Assembly (NCBI GenBank): GCA_934394565.1
Contig: CAKRQV010000024.1
Coordinates: 1-26,809, forward strand
DNA length: 26,809 nt
Source of the DNA: an uncultured Lachnospiraceae bacterium
GTDB lineage: Bacteria > Bacillota > Clostridia > Lachnospirales > Lachnospiraceae
Direction of reading: 5' to 3'
Below, piece by piece: positions 1-6,623 of the stretch. Below the pieces are notes generated by a model. That model saw only the letters and a program-made list of their open reading frames with translations, ran no database searches and had not been told where the DNA came from. How positions within the stretch are numbered: position 1 is the stretch's first letter; each line of letters starts with the position of its first letter. Made by a program: the position numbers and the translations under genes.

Positions 1-27
1 AGTACTAATCGGTCGAGGGTTTGACCT
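1..27 (+). rRNA. 3' end of 23S rRNA (partial)
   Basis: The first bases (AGTACTAATCGGTCGAGGG) match the conserved 3' terminus of bacterial 23S rRNA, so the window opens inside the end of an rRNA operon. The exact mature end is approximate. No 5S gene lies in the 67 bases before the tRNA that follows. Confidence 0.85.
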
Positions 28-94
28 GAATGTTTCGTGTGTTTGGATGTTTAGTATGTGCGGTTTTCAAGGTACATAGGATATTTTTATATAT

Positions 95-166
95 TCCTCG
101 ATAGCTCAATGGTAGAGCACTCGGCTGTTAACCGAGTTGTTGTAGGTTCGAGCCCTACTCGGGGAG
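95..166 (+). tRNA. tRNA-Asn (GTT)
   Basis: A complete 72-nt cloverleaf. The acceptor stem TCCTCGA pairs with TCGGGGA, the anticodon GTT is at 127-129, the T-loop is GGTTCGAGCCC, and the discriminator is G166. CCA is not encoded. It sits directly behind the 23S gene and is probably co-transcribed with it. Its 3' half and terminator are duplicated at 1259-1327. Confidence 0.95.
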
Positions 167-172
167 CTGATA

Positions 173-202
173 AGATCTGTGAGAAATCACAGGTCTTTTT
201 TT
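173..202 (+). terminator. intrinsic terminator of the rRNA/tRNA-Asn operon
   Basis: A 10-bp stem (AGATCTGTGA / TCACAGGTCT, one G-U pair) with a GAAA tetraloop is followed by seven T. It closes the rRNA-tRNA transcript and is copied at 1298-1327. Confidence 0.9.
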
Positions 203-257
203 GCGATCTGAAATAAGGATAATGGATAAGTTGATTATGATGTGAAACCGGTATATG

Positions 258-294
258 AAGCGGAAGAAACAAGATATTGTTGTTCCTTCCGCTT
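258..294. terminator. inverted repeat, likely terminator of the minus-strand DUF169 gene
   Basis: AAGCGGAAG (258-266) pairs with CTTCCGCTT (286-294), and inner ACAA/TTGT bases add to the stem. It lies 38 bp beyond the DUF169 stop. Neither side has a long T run, so termination is inferred from position and stem strength. Confidence 0.5.
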
Positions 295-331
295 TATATT
301 TGTATAGATAATGTGCCAAAGAAGACCGTGA

Positions 332-1105
332 TCAACGAAGATCGCAGGTAGTGTTGGTGGATCTGGCCATTTCCTGCCAGTGATTCATTTTTTCTTTTAA
401 AAGCTTCTGGCTTTCTTTATCTTCGCGGAAAGAAATTAACGTCCAGTCCATTTCCTCAAGGGCGGCAAAGAATTCTGGAAACTTGCCATAGGGAATGGAG
501 ATCATACGCAGACCAGCTGGATAGGCTTTTCTGCGCTTGAGCCCATGATAAAATCCAGTAGTAATATGATTAACTTTGTTGGAAATCAGCGGATACGCAT
601 ACATCCAGGCGCAGCTGAGTACGGGACTGGACTTGCTTTCCCAGAGATCTCCACTGATATAGGAGGTTGCCCGCATAATAATGTCACTTTGGGGAAAATC
701 AGCAACAAATAAAAGCAGATCCGGATCAAAGTCGCATTGAACAGCGGGACAGAATTCTACATAGTTGACCGTGTTCCTGAGCAGACGGGGAAGCTTTTGG
801 TAAAGCTGCTGATTGGCAATGGGGGCTTTGTAACAGCCAAAGTCGTAGCCGGCCTGCCCGGAGCCAGTTACTGGCGGTATATCGATCATTCCCATCGCAA
901 GTTTGCCGTAACAGGCATCGTCATCTACGCAGATATAGAAGCGTTCACCACTGGTTTGGGCATGCTTGATATACTGACAGAAAGCAAGCTTTTCTCCGGT
1001 ATAGTGAGGGGAAACCGGCGGAATTTCAAATCGTGTCTTGAGAGCAATAGCCGGATATTTCAGATCTAATCGTGTGAGCAGTTCTTTTTGCGTTTTTGTA
1101 AGCAT
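332..1105 (-). CDS. DUF169 family protein
   Basis: The 257-aa protein resembles the DUF169 family (COG2043). It shows the early pattern PAIALKTRF, then CQYIKHAQTSGERFYI and a Cys-containing DDDACYGKLAMGM segment, with further conserved Cys in YVEFCPAVQCD. No signal peptide or membrane segment is visible, so it should be cytosolic. The biochemical role of the family is not established, and the conserved Cys and Gly positions only suggest a ligand or metal site. The start has AAAGGAGG a few bases upstream. On the same strand just upstream is the end of an aminotransferase gene, so this was probably the second gene of an operon whose first gene is now broken. The gene lies wholly between the two copies of the tRNA-Asn 3' repeat. 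Confidence 0.8.
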   Translation of the reverse strand: MLTKTQKELLTRLDLKYPAIALKTRFEIPPVSPHYTGEKLAFCQYIKHAQTSGERFYICVDDDACYGKLAMGMIDIPPVTGSGQAGYDFGCYKAPIANQQLYQKLPRLLRNTVNYVEFCPAVQCDFDPDLLLFVADFPQSDIIMRATSYISGDLWESKSSPVLSCAWMYAYPLISNKVNHITTGFYHGLKRRKAYPAGLRMISIPYGKFPEFFAALEEMDWTLISFREDKESQKLLKEKMNHWQEMARSTNTTCDLR

Positions 1106-1126
1106 ATCGGTAGAACCTCCTTTTTA

Positions 1127-1262
1127 TTATGAGTGTAGATACTTTTGCAGTGTATTGTCAAGTCTTTTTAGTTCTTCTGAAATAAAATGAGTGGGACATG
1201 CGAGATTCCAGCGCTTAAATCCGGCACCAAGATCACCAAAGATAAAGCCGTCATCAAAGAGT
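1127..1262 (-). pseudogene. C-terminal fragment of a PatB/MalY-like aminotransferase
   Basis: Read on the minus strand, about 43 codons encode FDDGFIFGDLGAGFKRWNLA, then a CPTHFISEELKRL-type ending and a double stop. The pattern G-x-x-FG-x-x-G-x-GF-x-R-x-N-x-ACP matches the C-terminus of class-I PLP aminotransferases of the cystathionine beta-lyase (PatB/MalY) type, which normally run to about 390 residues. The open frame meets a stop as soon as it enters the tRNA-derived repeat at 1259, so about 90 percent of the gene is missing. The stop lies just upstream of the ribosome site of the DUF169 gene, showing the two were once adjacent in an operon. Confidence 0.7.
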
Positions 1263-1327
1263 TGTTGTAGGTTCGAGCCCTACTCGGGGAGCTGATGAGA
1301 TCTGTGAGAAATCACAGGTCTTTTTTT
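1259..1327 (+). repeat. direct repeat of tRNA-Asn 3' part plus terminator (copy 2; copy 1 at 134-202)
   Basis: Sixty-nine bases match 134-202 with a single difference (TGAGA against TAAGA). The copy covers the last base pairs of the anticodon arm, the T-arm, the acceptor 3' strand and the whole terminator, but no 5' half, so it is a dead tRNA fragment. Duplication of a tRNA 3' end is the classic footprint of integrase-mediated insertion at a tRNA gene. No integrase is present in the 1.06 kb between copies, so homologous recombination or a decayed element are alternatives. Confidence 0.9.
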
Positions 1328-1394
1328 CGTTTTGAAATATTGCAAAGAATTTCAGTGAATTTATTTAATGAATTATTTGTGGGAAAATGGAAGT

Positions 1395-1457
1395 AAAACA
1401 TTCGTAAAAAACAAAAAATTAATAAATAGAACATATAATAGCTCAAAACATTCATAA
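1395..1457 (+). promoter_or_regulatory. putative DeoR-type operator region of block 1
   Basis: Two near-identical 13-mers, AAAACATTCGTAA (1395-1407) and AAAACATTCATAA (1445-1457), flank a GAACATATAA box (1429-1438). Related 13-mers occur upstream of the IIC gene and of the DeoR gene. They sit immediately upstream of the -35 box at 1464, which suits control by the locus regulator. Binding is inferred. Confidence 0.5.
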
Positions 1458-1463
1458 CTGTGT

Positions 1464-1492
1464 TTGATACATGCTTCATAAGATGATATATT
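1464..1492 (+). promoter_or_regulatory. sigma-A promoter of block 1
   Basis: A -35 TTGATA (1464-1469), a 17-bp spacer and a -10 TATATT (1487-1492) precede the IIA gene. They place the start near 1499 and give a leader of roughly 37 nt. Confidence 0.7.
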
Positions 1493-1505
1493 TTAAACAC
1501 ATAAA

Positions 1506-1519
1506 GCAAAGCGTTTTCT
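1506..1519 (+). promoter_or_regulatory. possible CcpA cre site
   Basis: GCAAAGCGTTTTCT contains the cre core AAGCG-x-TTTC and matches about 11 of 14 consensus positions. It lies just downstream of the predicted start site, a position where CcpA blocks elongation. Catabolite repression of a PTS sugar operon would fit. Confidence 0.4.
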
Positions 1520-1535
1520 GCATAAGGAGGAAAAA

Positions 1536-1991
1536 ATGTTTTTAAAAGAATTGGTAGAAAAGAAAAGAGTCTGTTTTCATAAGAGCTTTGATAATTGGGA
1601 AGATGCTATTCAGGCATCATGTGAACCATTGCTTGCGGAGCATGTAATAGAGCAGACATATGTGGATTCGGTTATTGGATGTGTAAAAAAATATGGTCCC
1701 TATATTGTTTTTGCACCAAATATTGCCATGCCACATTCGCAGGAGGGAGCTGTGGGTGTACATGAAACAGCTATCAGTTTTATGAAGGTTGAAGAAGCAG
1801 TTCATTTTGTGAAAGATAATCCGGATAAAGATGCAAAACTGTTTTTTGTACTGGCATCAGTGGATCATACGAAGCATATGGAAAATATGGAAAAACTGGC
1901 TACAATGCTTTTGCAGCCGGGAATAATTGATGCTCTTTTGGATGCAAAAGCAGAAGAAGATTTGCTTGTCTTGGATGAAAAACTGCAGTGA
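1536..1991 (+). CDS. ulaC: PTS EIIA component, ascorbate (UlaC/SgaA) type
   Basis: The 151-aa cytosolic protein belongs to the mannitol/fructose-type EIIA fold (PTS_EIIA_2). Its phosphorylation site is His67 in the motif NIAMPHSQE, close to the position of the active His in E. coli UlaC. It would accept phosphate from HPr and pass it to the IIB protein encoded at 5225. The start has a perfect AAGGAGG five bases upstream. It opens block 1 and its stop overlaps the start of the creatininase-family gene. The matching IIC and IIB genes are in block 2, so the transporter is split between two transcription units. Ascorbate type is inferred from its IIC/IIB/UlaG neighbours as much as from its own sequence. 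Confidence 0.85.
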   Translation: MFLKELVEKKRVCFHKSFDNWEDAIQASCEPLLAEHVIEQTYVDSVIGCVKKYGPYIVFAPNIAMPHSQEGAVGVHETAISFMKVEEAVHFVKDNPDKDAKLFFVLASVDHTKHMENMEKLATMLLQPGIIDALLDAKAEEDLLVLDEKLQ

Positions 1992-2752
1992 CGATTCTGC
2001 ATTATACAAAAATGAAGAGAAATTTATTTTATTATTCGTGGGATATTATAGAGTCTATTTTACAGAAAAGCCCGGCTGTTTTTGTGGCAGCGGGCTCTTT
2101 TGAACAGCATGGGTATCATCTGCCTGTGGGTACAGACATTATTTTGGCACATGAAATTCTGGAGAAATTATGCGAAAAAAATGATTTGTACTATTTTCCC
2201 TGTACGACGTATGGGCAGGTCTGGTCGGCAAGGGATTTTCCGGGGACTATCTCTATAGAGGAATCTGTGTTGACGGAATATGTATTCGATGCCATAAAGA
2301 GCATTTATCGATATGCGGATGTTAAAATCATTTTATATTCGTTTCATAAAGGAAATTCTCATGTACTGCAACAGGTTATGAGAAAGGCATATGACTCCGG
2401 CTGGAAAGAGATTTATATCTTACAGCACAAAGATCTGGAGCAAGAAGCACAGAAACTGTTGCGTACACCGATTCCGGAAGGAATATGGCATGCCGGAGAG
2501 CTGGAAACTTCTTTGATGCTGTATCTCAAAAAGTCTTTGGTACATATGGAAAAGGCGACAACAGAATTTCCGACAGCATCGGATACCTGTAATATACAGG
2601 CGATACCGTGGAAAAACAGGTTGCAGTCAGGCGCTTTTGGGGACAGCAAGGCTGCTTCGGAGAAAACGGGAAAGCGATTATATGAAGTGTGGGTAAATAA
2701 GCTGGATGAAACGGTAAAAAAAATACTGGCAAAGGAGAATGAGGGTAGATGA
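1988..2752 (+). CDS. creatininase-family amidohydrolase
   Basis: The 254-aa protein carries the creatininase signature GSFEQHGYHLPVGTD (about residues 36-50), in which Glu39, His41 and Asp50 are the expected metal ligands. A SFHKGNSH segment corresponds to the family's second His motif, and WHAGELETS to its HAGE-x-ETS motif. The family opens cyclic amides and related rings. Besides creatininase it includes MftE and a T. maritima ring hydrolase acting on a diketo-inositol, so a cyclic sugar derivative is a reasonable substrate here. The GTG at 1988 overlaps the preceding stop and suggests coupling. An ATG at 2012 (MKRNLFYYSW) is an alternative start, and neither has a strong ribosome site. The 3' end overlaps the HAD gene by an ATGA. 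Confidence 0.8.
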   Translation: MTILHYTKMKRNLFYYSWDIIESILQKSPAVFVAAGSFEQHGYHLPVGTDIILAHEILEKLCEKNDLYYFPCTTYGQVWSARDFPGTISIEESVLTEYVFDAIKSIYRYADVKIILYSFHKGNSHVLQQVMRKAYDSGWKEIYILQHKDLEQEAQKLLRTPIPEGIWHAGELETSLMLYLKKSLVHMEKATTEFPTASDTCNIQAIPWKNRLQSGAFGDSKAASEKTGKRLYEVWVNKLDETVKKILAKENEGR

Positions 2753-3585
2753 ATGGCGGAAAAAAACTATTAGTATTTGATCTGGATGGAACTCTTCTTA
2801 CAGATGCGAAAGATATTACGCCAAGAACCAGAGAAACTTTAAAGCGGGCAAAGAATAAAGGATATGCCATTTGCTTTGCATCGGGACGTTGTGAAGAAAT
2901 GATGTCGATTTATCAGGATGCAGTCGGCGGATGTGATTATTGTATTTCCTGTAATGGTGCTAAAACGATGGATCTGGGACATCATACGCTGATTGCCAGT
3001 AAGGTCTTTAGAGACGACGATGTAAATGGTGTTTTGGAATACGTGATGTCTCGCCGAATGGACTTTATGATGTATGGTGTAGACCGGATATATTTTCCTG
3101 CCTATAGTGAAAAAATGGAGGAGCATGTAAAAAAGTACGAGCGTCTATCTGAAAAATGGGGATTTCCTGTCCGATTAAACGCAATGGGAATATCTTTGCA
3201 GGAATTACCTGTACATTTGCAAAACATATTGAAAATTGTAGTTTACATGCGCAATGAAGAAGAACAACAGGCGTATGCAGCGTTTGTAAAGGCACAGGAT
3301 AATCTGATCGGCGAAAGTACAGGGTATGGACTTTTGGGAACCTTTGAGAAAAGTGTATCAAAAAAATCTGCGGTCGAATGTTTAATGACGTATATGAAAA
3401 TTACAAAAGAAGACGTATATGTTTTTGGAGATTACGATAATGATCTGAGTATGTTTTCTGCAGCAGCCAATCGGATTGCAGTGGAGAATGCTGTTGCAAA
3501 AATAAAAGAAAAAGCGACCTGGATTACTGCTTCGAATAATGAGGACGGTGTGGCTGTTTATCTGGAGAATGTTCTTGGAATCTGA
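2749..3585 (+). CDS. Cof-type HAD-IIB family hydrolase (sugar phosphatase-like)
   Basis: The 278-aa cytosolic protein has HAD motif I at LLVFDLDGTLLTD (nucleophile Asp11, acid Asp13) and motif IV at FGDYDNDLSMF. A Lys in the KKSAVECL segment serves as motif III, and there is a large C2-type cap of roughly residues 85-190. Family members dephosphorylate sugar phosphates and related small phosphoesters using Mg2+. Its start overlaps the creatininase stop (ATGA), so block 1 is tightly coupled. In a PTS locus it probably removes phosphate from an imported sugar phosphate or a dead-end intermediate. The exact substrate cannot be read from sequence. Confidence 0.85.
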   Translation: MNGGKKLLVFDLDGTLLTDAKDITPRTRETLKRAKNKGYAICFASGRCEEMMSIYQDAVGGCDYCISCNGAKTMDLGHHTLIASKVFRDDDVNGVLEYVMSRRMDFMMYGVDRIYFPAYSEKMEEHVKKYERLSEKWGFPVRLNAMGISLQELPVHLQNILKIVVYMRNEEEQQAYAAFVKAQDNLIGESTGYGLLGTFEKSVSKKSAVECLMTYMKITKEDVYVFGDYDNDLSMFSAAANRIAVENAVAKIKEKATWITASNNEDGVAVYLENVLGI

Positions 3586-3624
3586 AAAGCGAAAGTATCC
3601 ATGGTTTCGCCAGACTAACACAAG

Positions 3625-3697
3625 GAACATATAAAAATTGAAAAGAATCATATAATGCATATAAAACGTTCAAAAACTAGGCATAACGAACATATAG
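3625..3697 (+). promoter_or_regulatory. repeated operator-like boxes upstream of block 2
   Basis: Boxes of the form GAACATATAA occur at 3625-3634, 3645-3655 (GAATCATATAA) and 3688-3697 (GAACATATAG). The CATATA cores start at 3628, 3649 and 3691, which are spacings of 21 and 42 bp, so they face the same side of the helix. AAAACGTTCAAAA at 3663-3675 resembles the 13-mer of block 1. Arrays of phased direct repeats are typical of DeoR-family operators. Binding is inferred. Confidence 0.45.
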
Positions 3698-3701
3698 TAA
3701 G

Positions 3702-3730
3702 TTGCAGATGATTAGAAAAGACCATATAAT
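3702..3730 (+). promoter_or_regulatory. sigma-A promoter of block 2
   Basis: A -35 TTGCAG (3702-3707), a 17-bp spacer and a consensus -10 TATAAT (3725-3730) lie about 50 bp upstream of the IIC gene. Confidence 0.7.
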
Positions 3731-3780
3731 TAAGGCACAAAAGAAGTAAGGAAGATACAAAAAAAGAAAGGAGAGGAAGT

Positions 3781-5136
3781 ATGTTATCTTACATTTTGGA
3801 TCTGTTGATGAAACAGATATTTGGACAGCCGTTCCTGCTGATCGCTATCGTTGTATTCATAGGTTATATTGCCATGAAACAGAAATTATCCAAGGCGATT
3901 GCCGGAGCAGCTAAAGCAGCTGTTGGTATTCTGGCTATGGGAATTGGTTCGGGAGCGTTGATTTCGAACTTTGGCAAACTGCTGACAGCCTTGCAGAATG
4001 CAACAGGAATTCAGGGTGCTGGCCTGAATACATATCCAACGATGACGGCCGCTTACGAAAAGATGGATGCCGTTCTTGGATCAGGAACAGGTGCTTCCTG
4101 GGGTATTTACACATTACTGGTTGGCTTTATTCTGAATCTTGTTATGGTTGCGCTGAGAAAATTTACACATATTCGAGCGGTGTATCTGACAGGTAATGCC
4201 ATGATTGTTCAGGCGGGTATCAGTACTTACATTGTCTGGCGTTTCCTCGGATTCGGAATGGTACCGACAGTCCTTATTGCAGCTGTAGTTACTGCATTGT
4301 ATTGGGGCATTGGTTCCACAATTCTGATCAAACCGACACATGCCATTACGGGTGCTGATTTCTCTGTAGCACATCAGCAGATGTTTATGGATTATGTTGC
4401 TTATAAAGTAGCTCCGAAGATCGGTAATGCAGAAAAAGATGATATCGAGAAGAAAAAGCTTCCGGCATCATTAAGCATTCTGCAGGACAGCGTTATCGCA
4501 ACTGCACTGGTTATGCTGCTTTCTGTTGTTGTAATCTTTCTGGTTATCGGCGGCGATCAGATCGAATGGCTTCGGACAGGTGATGGTGGCTTTGCACAGG
4601 CCACTTACAAAAATAATATTGTTTTTGCACTTTGGATTGGTCTTACTCTGACAGCCAATATCGTAGTTCTTCTGTATGGTGTCAGAATGTTTGTCGGCGA
4701 GATCATGATGTCCTTCAAGGGTATTTCCGAAAAGCTGCTTCCTGGTGCTGTAGCCGGTGTAGACTGTGCAGCCATCTTTGGATTTGCTCCGAAATCTGTT
4801 GTACTTGGTCTGATCTTTGGTGCGATTGGTCAGGTGCTTGGTCTTGTTCTTCTGCTGGTATTTAAATCTCCGATTTTCCTGATCCCGGGATTTATTCCAC
4901 TGTTCTTTGATAATGCAACGATCGCGATCTTTGCCAACAAGGCCGGTGGTTGGAAAGCCGCTGCTGTGATCTGTACGATCAATGGTCTGATCCAGATCTT
5001 CGGCTCTGCTTTAGCAGTAGGAATGATGAACCTGACCTGGTGGCAGGGCAGTGCCGATTATGCAACTGTCTGGGTTGCTATTATTGCAATCTTTAAGGGT
5101 ATCGGATCCTTACTTGGTATTCCGATTGCCGGATGA
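3781..5136 (+). CDS. ulaA: PTS EIIC transporter, ascorbate (UlaA/SgaT) family
   Basis: The 451-aa polytopic membrane protein has about ten hydrophobic segments. It aligns by eye with E. coli UlaA through much of its length. Shared landmarks are LTGNAMIVQAGIS, YWGIGSTILIKPT, the GVRMFVGEIMMSFKGIS stretch, PGAVAGVDCAAIFGFAPKSV and IPGFIPLFFDNATIAIFANK. UlaA-type IIC proteins move L-ascorbate or a similar sugar acid through the membrane while IIB phosphorylates it. E. coli UlaA is slightly longer at the C-terminus. Expression is driven by the TTGCAG/TATAAT promoter and followed by a hairpin before IIB. The real substrate could differ from ascorbate because the rest of the pathway differs. Confidence 0.92.
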   Translation: MLSYILDLLMKQIFGQPFLLIAIVVFIGYIAMKQKLSKAIAGAAKAAVGILAMGIGSGALISNFGKLLTALQNATGIQGAGLNTYPTMTAAYEKMDAVLGSGTGASWGIYTLLVGFILNLVMVALRKFTHIRAVYLTGNAMIVQAGISTYIVWRFLGFGMVPTVLIAAVVTALYWGIGSTILIKPTHAITGADFSVAHQQMFMDYVAYKVAPKIGNAEKDDIEKKKLPASLSILQDSVIATALVMLLSVVVIFLVIGGDQIEWLRTGDGGFAQATYKNNIVFALWIGLTLTANIVVLLYGVRMFVGEIMMSFKGISEKLLPGAVAGVDCAAIFGFAPKSVVLGLIFGAIGQVLGLVLLLVFKSPIFLIPGFIPLFFDNATIAIFANKAGGWKAAAVICTINGLIQIFGSALAVGMMNLTWWQGSADYATVWVAIIAIFKGIGSLLGIPIAG

Positions 5137-5150
5137 TGATGTAGCCCCCC

Positions 5151-5190
5151 TACCTGCGGTTGATGATGTACCACCCATCGGCCGCAGGTA
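5151..5190 (+). other. stem-loop between IIC and IIB genes
   Basis: TACCTGCGG (5151-5159) and CCGCAGGTA (5182-5190) form a perfect 9-bp stem around a 22-nt loop. No T run follows, so it is more likely an mRNA-stabilising or processing hairpin, which would set different amounts of membrane IIC and soluble IIB, than a terminator. Confidence 0.65.
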
Positions 5191-5224
5191 AATAACTTCA
5201 TATAAAACATAAAGGAGAATAAAA

Positions 5225-5524
5225 ATGCTGAATATTTTATGTATCTGTGGTAATGGAATGGGAACTAGTACAATTTTGAAAATCAATGTAAAGAATATCT
5301 GCCGTGAGCATAATATTGAAGCGGAAGTAGAGTCCTGTGCATTTAGCGAAGCTATGGCTTATGCGATGAATACAGATATCATTTTAACGAGTCCGGAATG
5401 GGCTTCTATGGTACCGCCGACGAATGCAGTGATTGCAGAGACGTTGAATCTGGTTGATGTGGAGGGTGTTACCAAGACTCTTCTGGATACGATCAAAGAA
5501 CATTTCCCGAACGAACTGAAATAA
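5225..5524 (+). CDS. ulaB: PTS EIIB component, ascorbate (UlaB/SgaB) type
   Basis: The 99-aa cytosolic protein has the lactose/galactitol/ascorbate IIB P-loop ILCICGNGMGTS, with the phosphoryl-accepting Cys8. The mid-protein ESCAFSEA segment and the C-terminal IKEHFPNELK closely resemble E. coli UlaB (SCAVGE, IKEHFPQDVK). It takes phosphate from the EIIA His and passes it to the incoming sugar at the UlaA-type channel. The ribosome site AAGGAG lies seven bases before the ATG. It follows the IIC gene after an 88-bp gap containing a stem-loop and precedes the UroD-family gene in the same transcript. Confidence 0.92.
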   Translation: MLNILCICGNGMGTSTILKINVKNICREHNIEAEVESCAFSEAMAYAMNTDIILTSPEWASMVPPTNAVIAETLNLVDVEGVTKTLLDTIKEHFPNELK

Positions 5525-5555
5525 TATTTACTGCACACAAGGGAGGATATCAGCT

Positions 5556-6593
5556 ATGGCAATGTCAAGTTATGAAATCATGAAGCGAAACATTCATTTT
5601 GAAAATCCGGATCGAATCGGTCTGCGATTCGACCGTATTGCAGGAAAAGATAAAAGCGATGTATATCGAATCTTTGTGTTGCCACCCAGAGATAAAAGAG
5701 ATAATTCGCAGCCCTGTTCTGTAAAGAAAAAAATACGTCCTGCCAGCGGGGAATATGATGAGTGGGGATGCCTGTGGGAGAGTAGTGATGAGACAGGATC
5801 AGATATGGGACAGCCGGTTAACGTGCCGATTTCGGACTGGTCTGATTTTGATAACTATGTCTTTCCTGATCCAAAGGCACCGGGAAGATTTGACGGACTG
5901 GAGGAGGCCTTGAAAGAGGCGGAGGAAAAACAGCTGTATGTACAGCTGAACAGCCCGCAGTGTATCTTTGAAAGAATGCACTTTTTACGGGGGTATCAGG
6001 ATACTTTGATGGATTGTCTGTTGGAGCCGGAATATATCGAAGCGATGGCAAAAGGTCTGGCAGATTATCAGATCGGTATTATTAAAGAAGCTTATCGCCT
6101 GGGAAAAGGCAGAATCCATTGTTACGATACTACCGACGACTGGGGCACACAGAAAGGTCTGATGATTTCTCCGGACACCTTCCGAGAAATTTTCAAACCA
6201 CAGTATGAAAGAGTGTTTGGCACAGCACACGAATGTGGTATGGATGTGCGTCTGCATACAGATGGAAAAGTCAATCAGTTGATCGAAGATTTCATAGATA
6301 TGGGTGCAGACATCATCAATATTCATCAGCCAAGGCTGGTTGGCATCGATGAGATATCGAAAATTGCGAGAGGCAAAGTCTGCTTTGAGGTTGCTGTAGA
6401 TATCCAGTCAACGCTGCCGACAGGAGACAAAGAAAAAATTGAAGAAGAAGTAAAAGAACTGGTAGAAAAATGGGCAACACCGGCGGGTGGCATGATCGGT
6501 GTAGAGTATGGTTATCTGAATGCCATCGGAACAACAAAGGAATCCATGCTGTATGCCCTGGAGTGTTTTGAAAAATACGGAAAACTGAGATGA
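5556..6593 (+). CDS. uroporphyrinogen decarboxylase (UroD/MtaA) family protein
   Basis: The 345-aa cytosolic protein has the UroD-family TIM-barrel layout. It starts with NPDRIGLRF, has a central DTTDDWGTQKGLMISP motif and TFREIFKPQY, and then HTDGKVNQLIEDFIDMGADI and INIHQP. The family includes haem-pathway decarboxylases and corrinoid methyltransferases. The HxC zinc motif of MtaA/MtbA methyltransferases is not present (LHTDGK is found instead). A haem role is unlikely within a PTS sugar operon. It could be a sugar-acid decarboxylase standing in for UlaD, but that is speculation from context. The ribosome site GGGAGG lies upstream of ATG 5556, and a second ATG at 5562 is possible. Confidence 0.75.
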   Translation: MAMSSYEIMKRNIHFENPDRIGLRFDRIAGKDKSDVYRIFVLPPRDKRDNSQPCSVKKKIRPASGEYDEWGCLWESSDETGSDMGQPVNVPISDWSDFDNYVFPDPKAPGRFDGLEEALKEAEEKQLYVQLNSPQCIFERMHFLRGYQDTLMDCLLEPEYIEAMAKGLADYQIGIIKEAYRLGKGRIHCYDTTDDWGTQKGLMISPDTFREIFKPQYERVFGTAHECGMDVRLHTDGKVNQLIEDFIDMGADIINIHQPRLVGIDEISKIARGKVCFEVAVDIQSTLPTGDKEKIEEEVKELVEKWATPAGGMIGVEYGYLNAIGTTKESMLYALECFEKYGKLR

Positions 6594-6623
6594 TGTAACC
6601 ATATACAGGCAGAAAGGAATGAC

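Noticed and set aside
737..1069. 110-codon plus-strand frame
   Set aside because: It is antisense to the DUF169 gene, whose family pattern is convincing; no ribosome site or homology is apparent.
1312..1509. 65-codon minus-strand frame in the region before ulaC
   Set aside because: It overlaps the repeat's terminator, the promoter and the operator sites, is A+T-rich and has no ribosome site.
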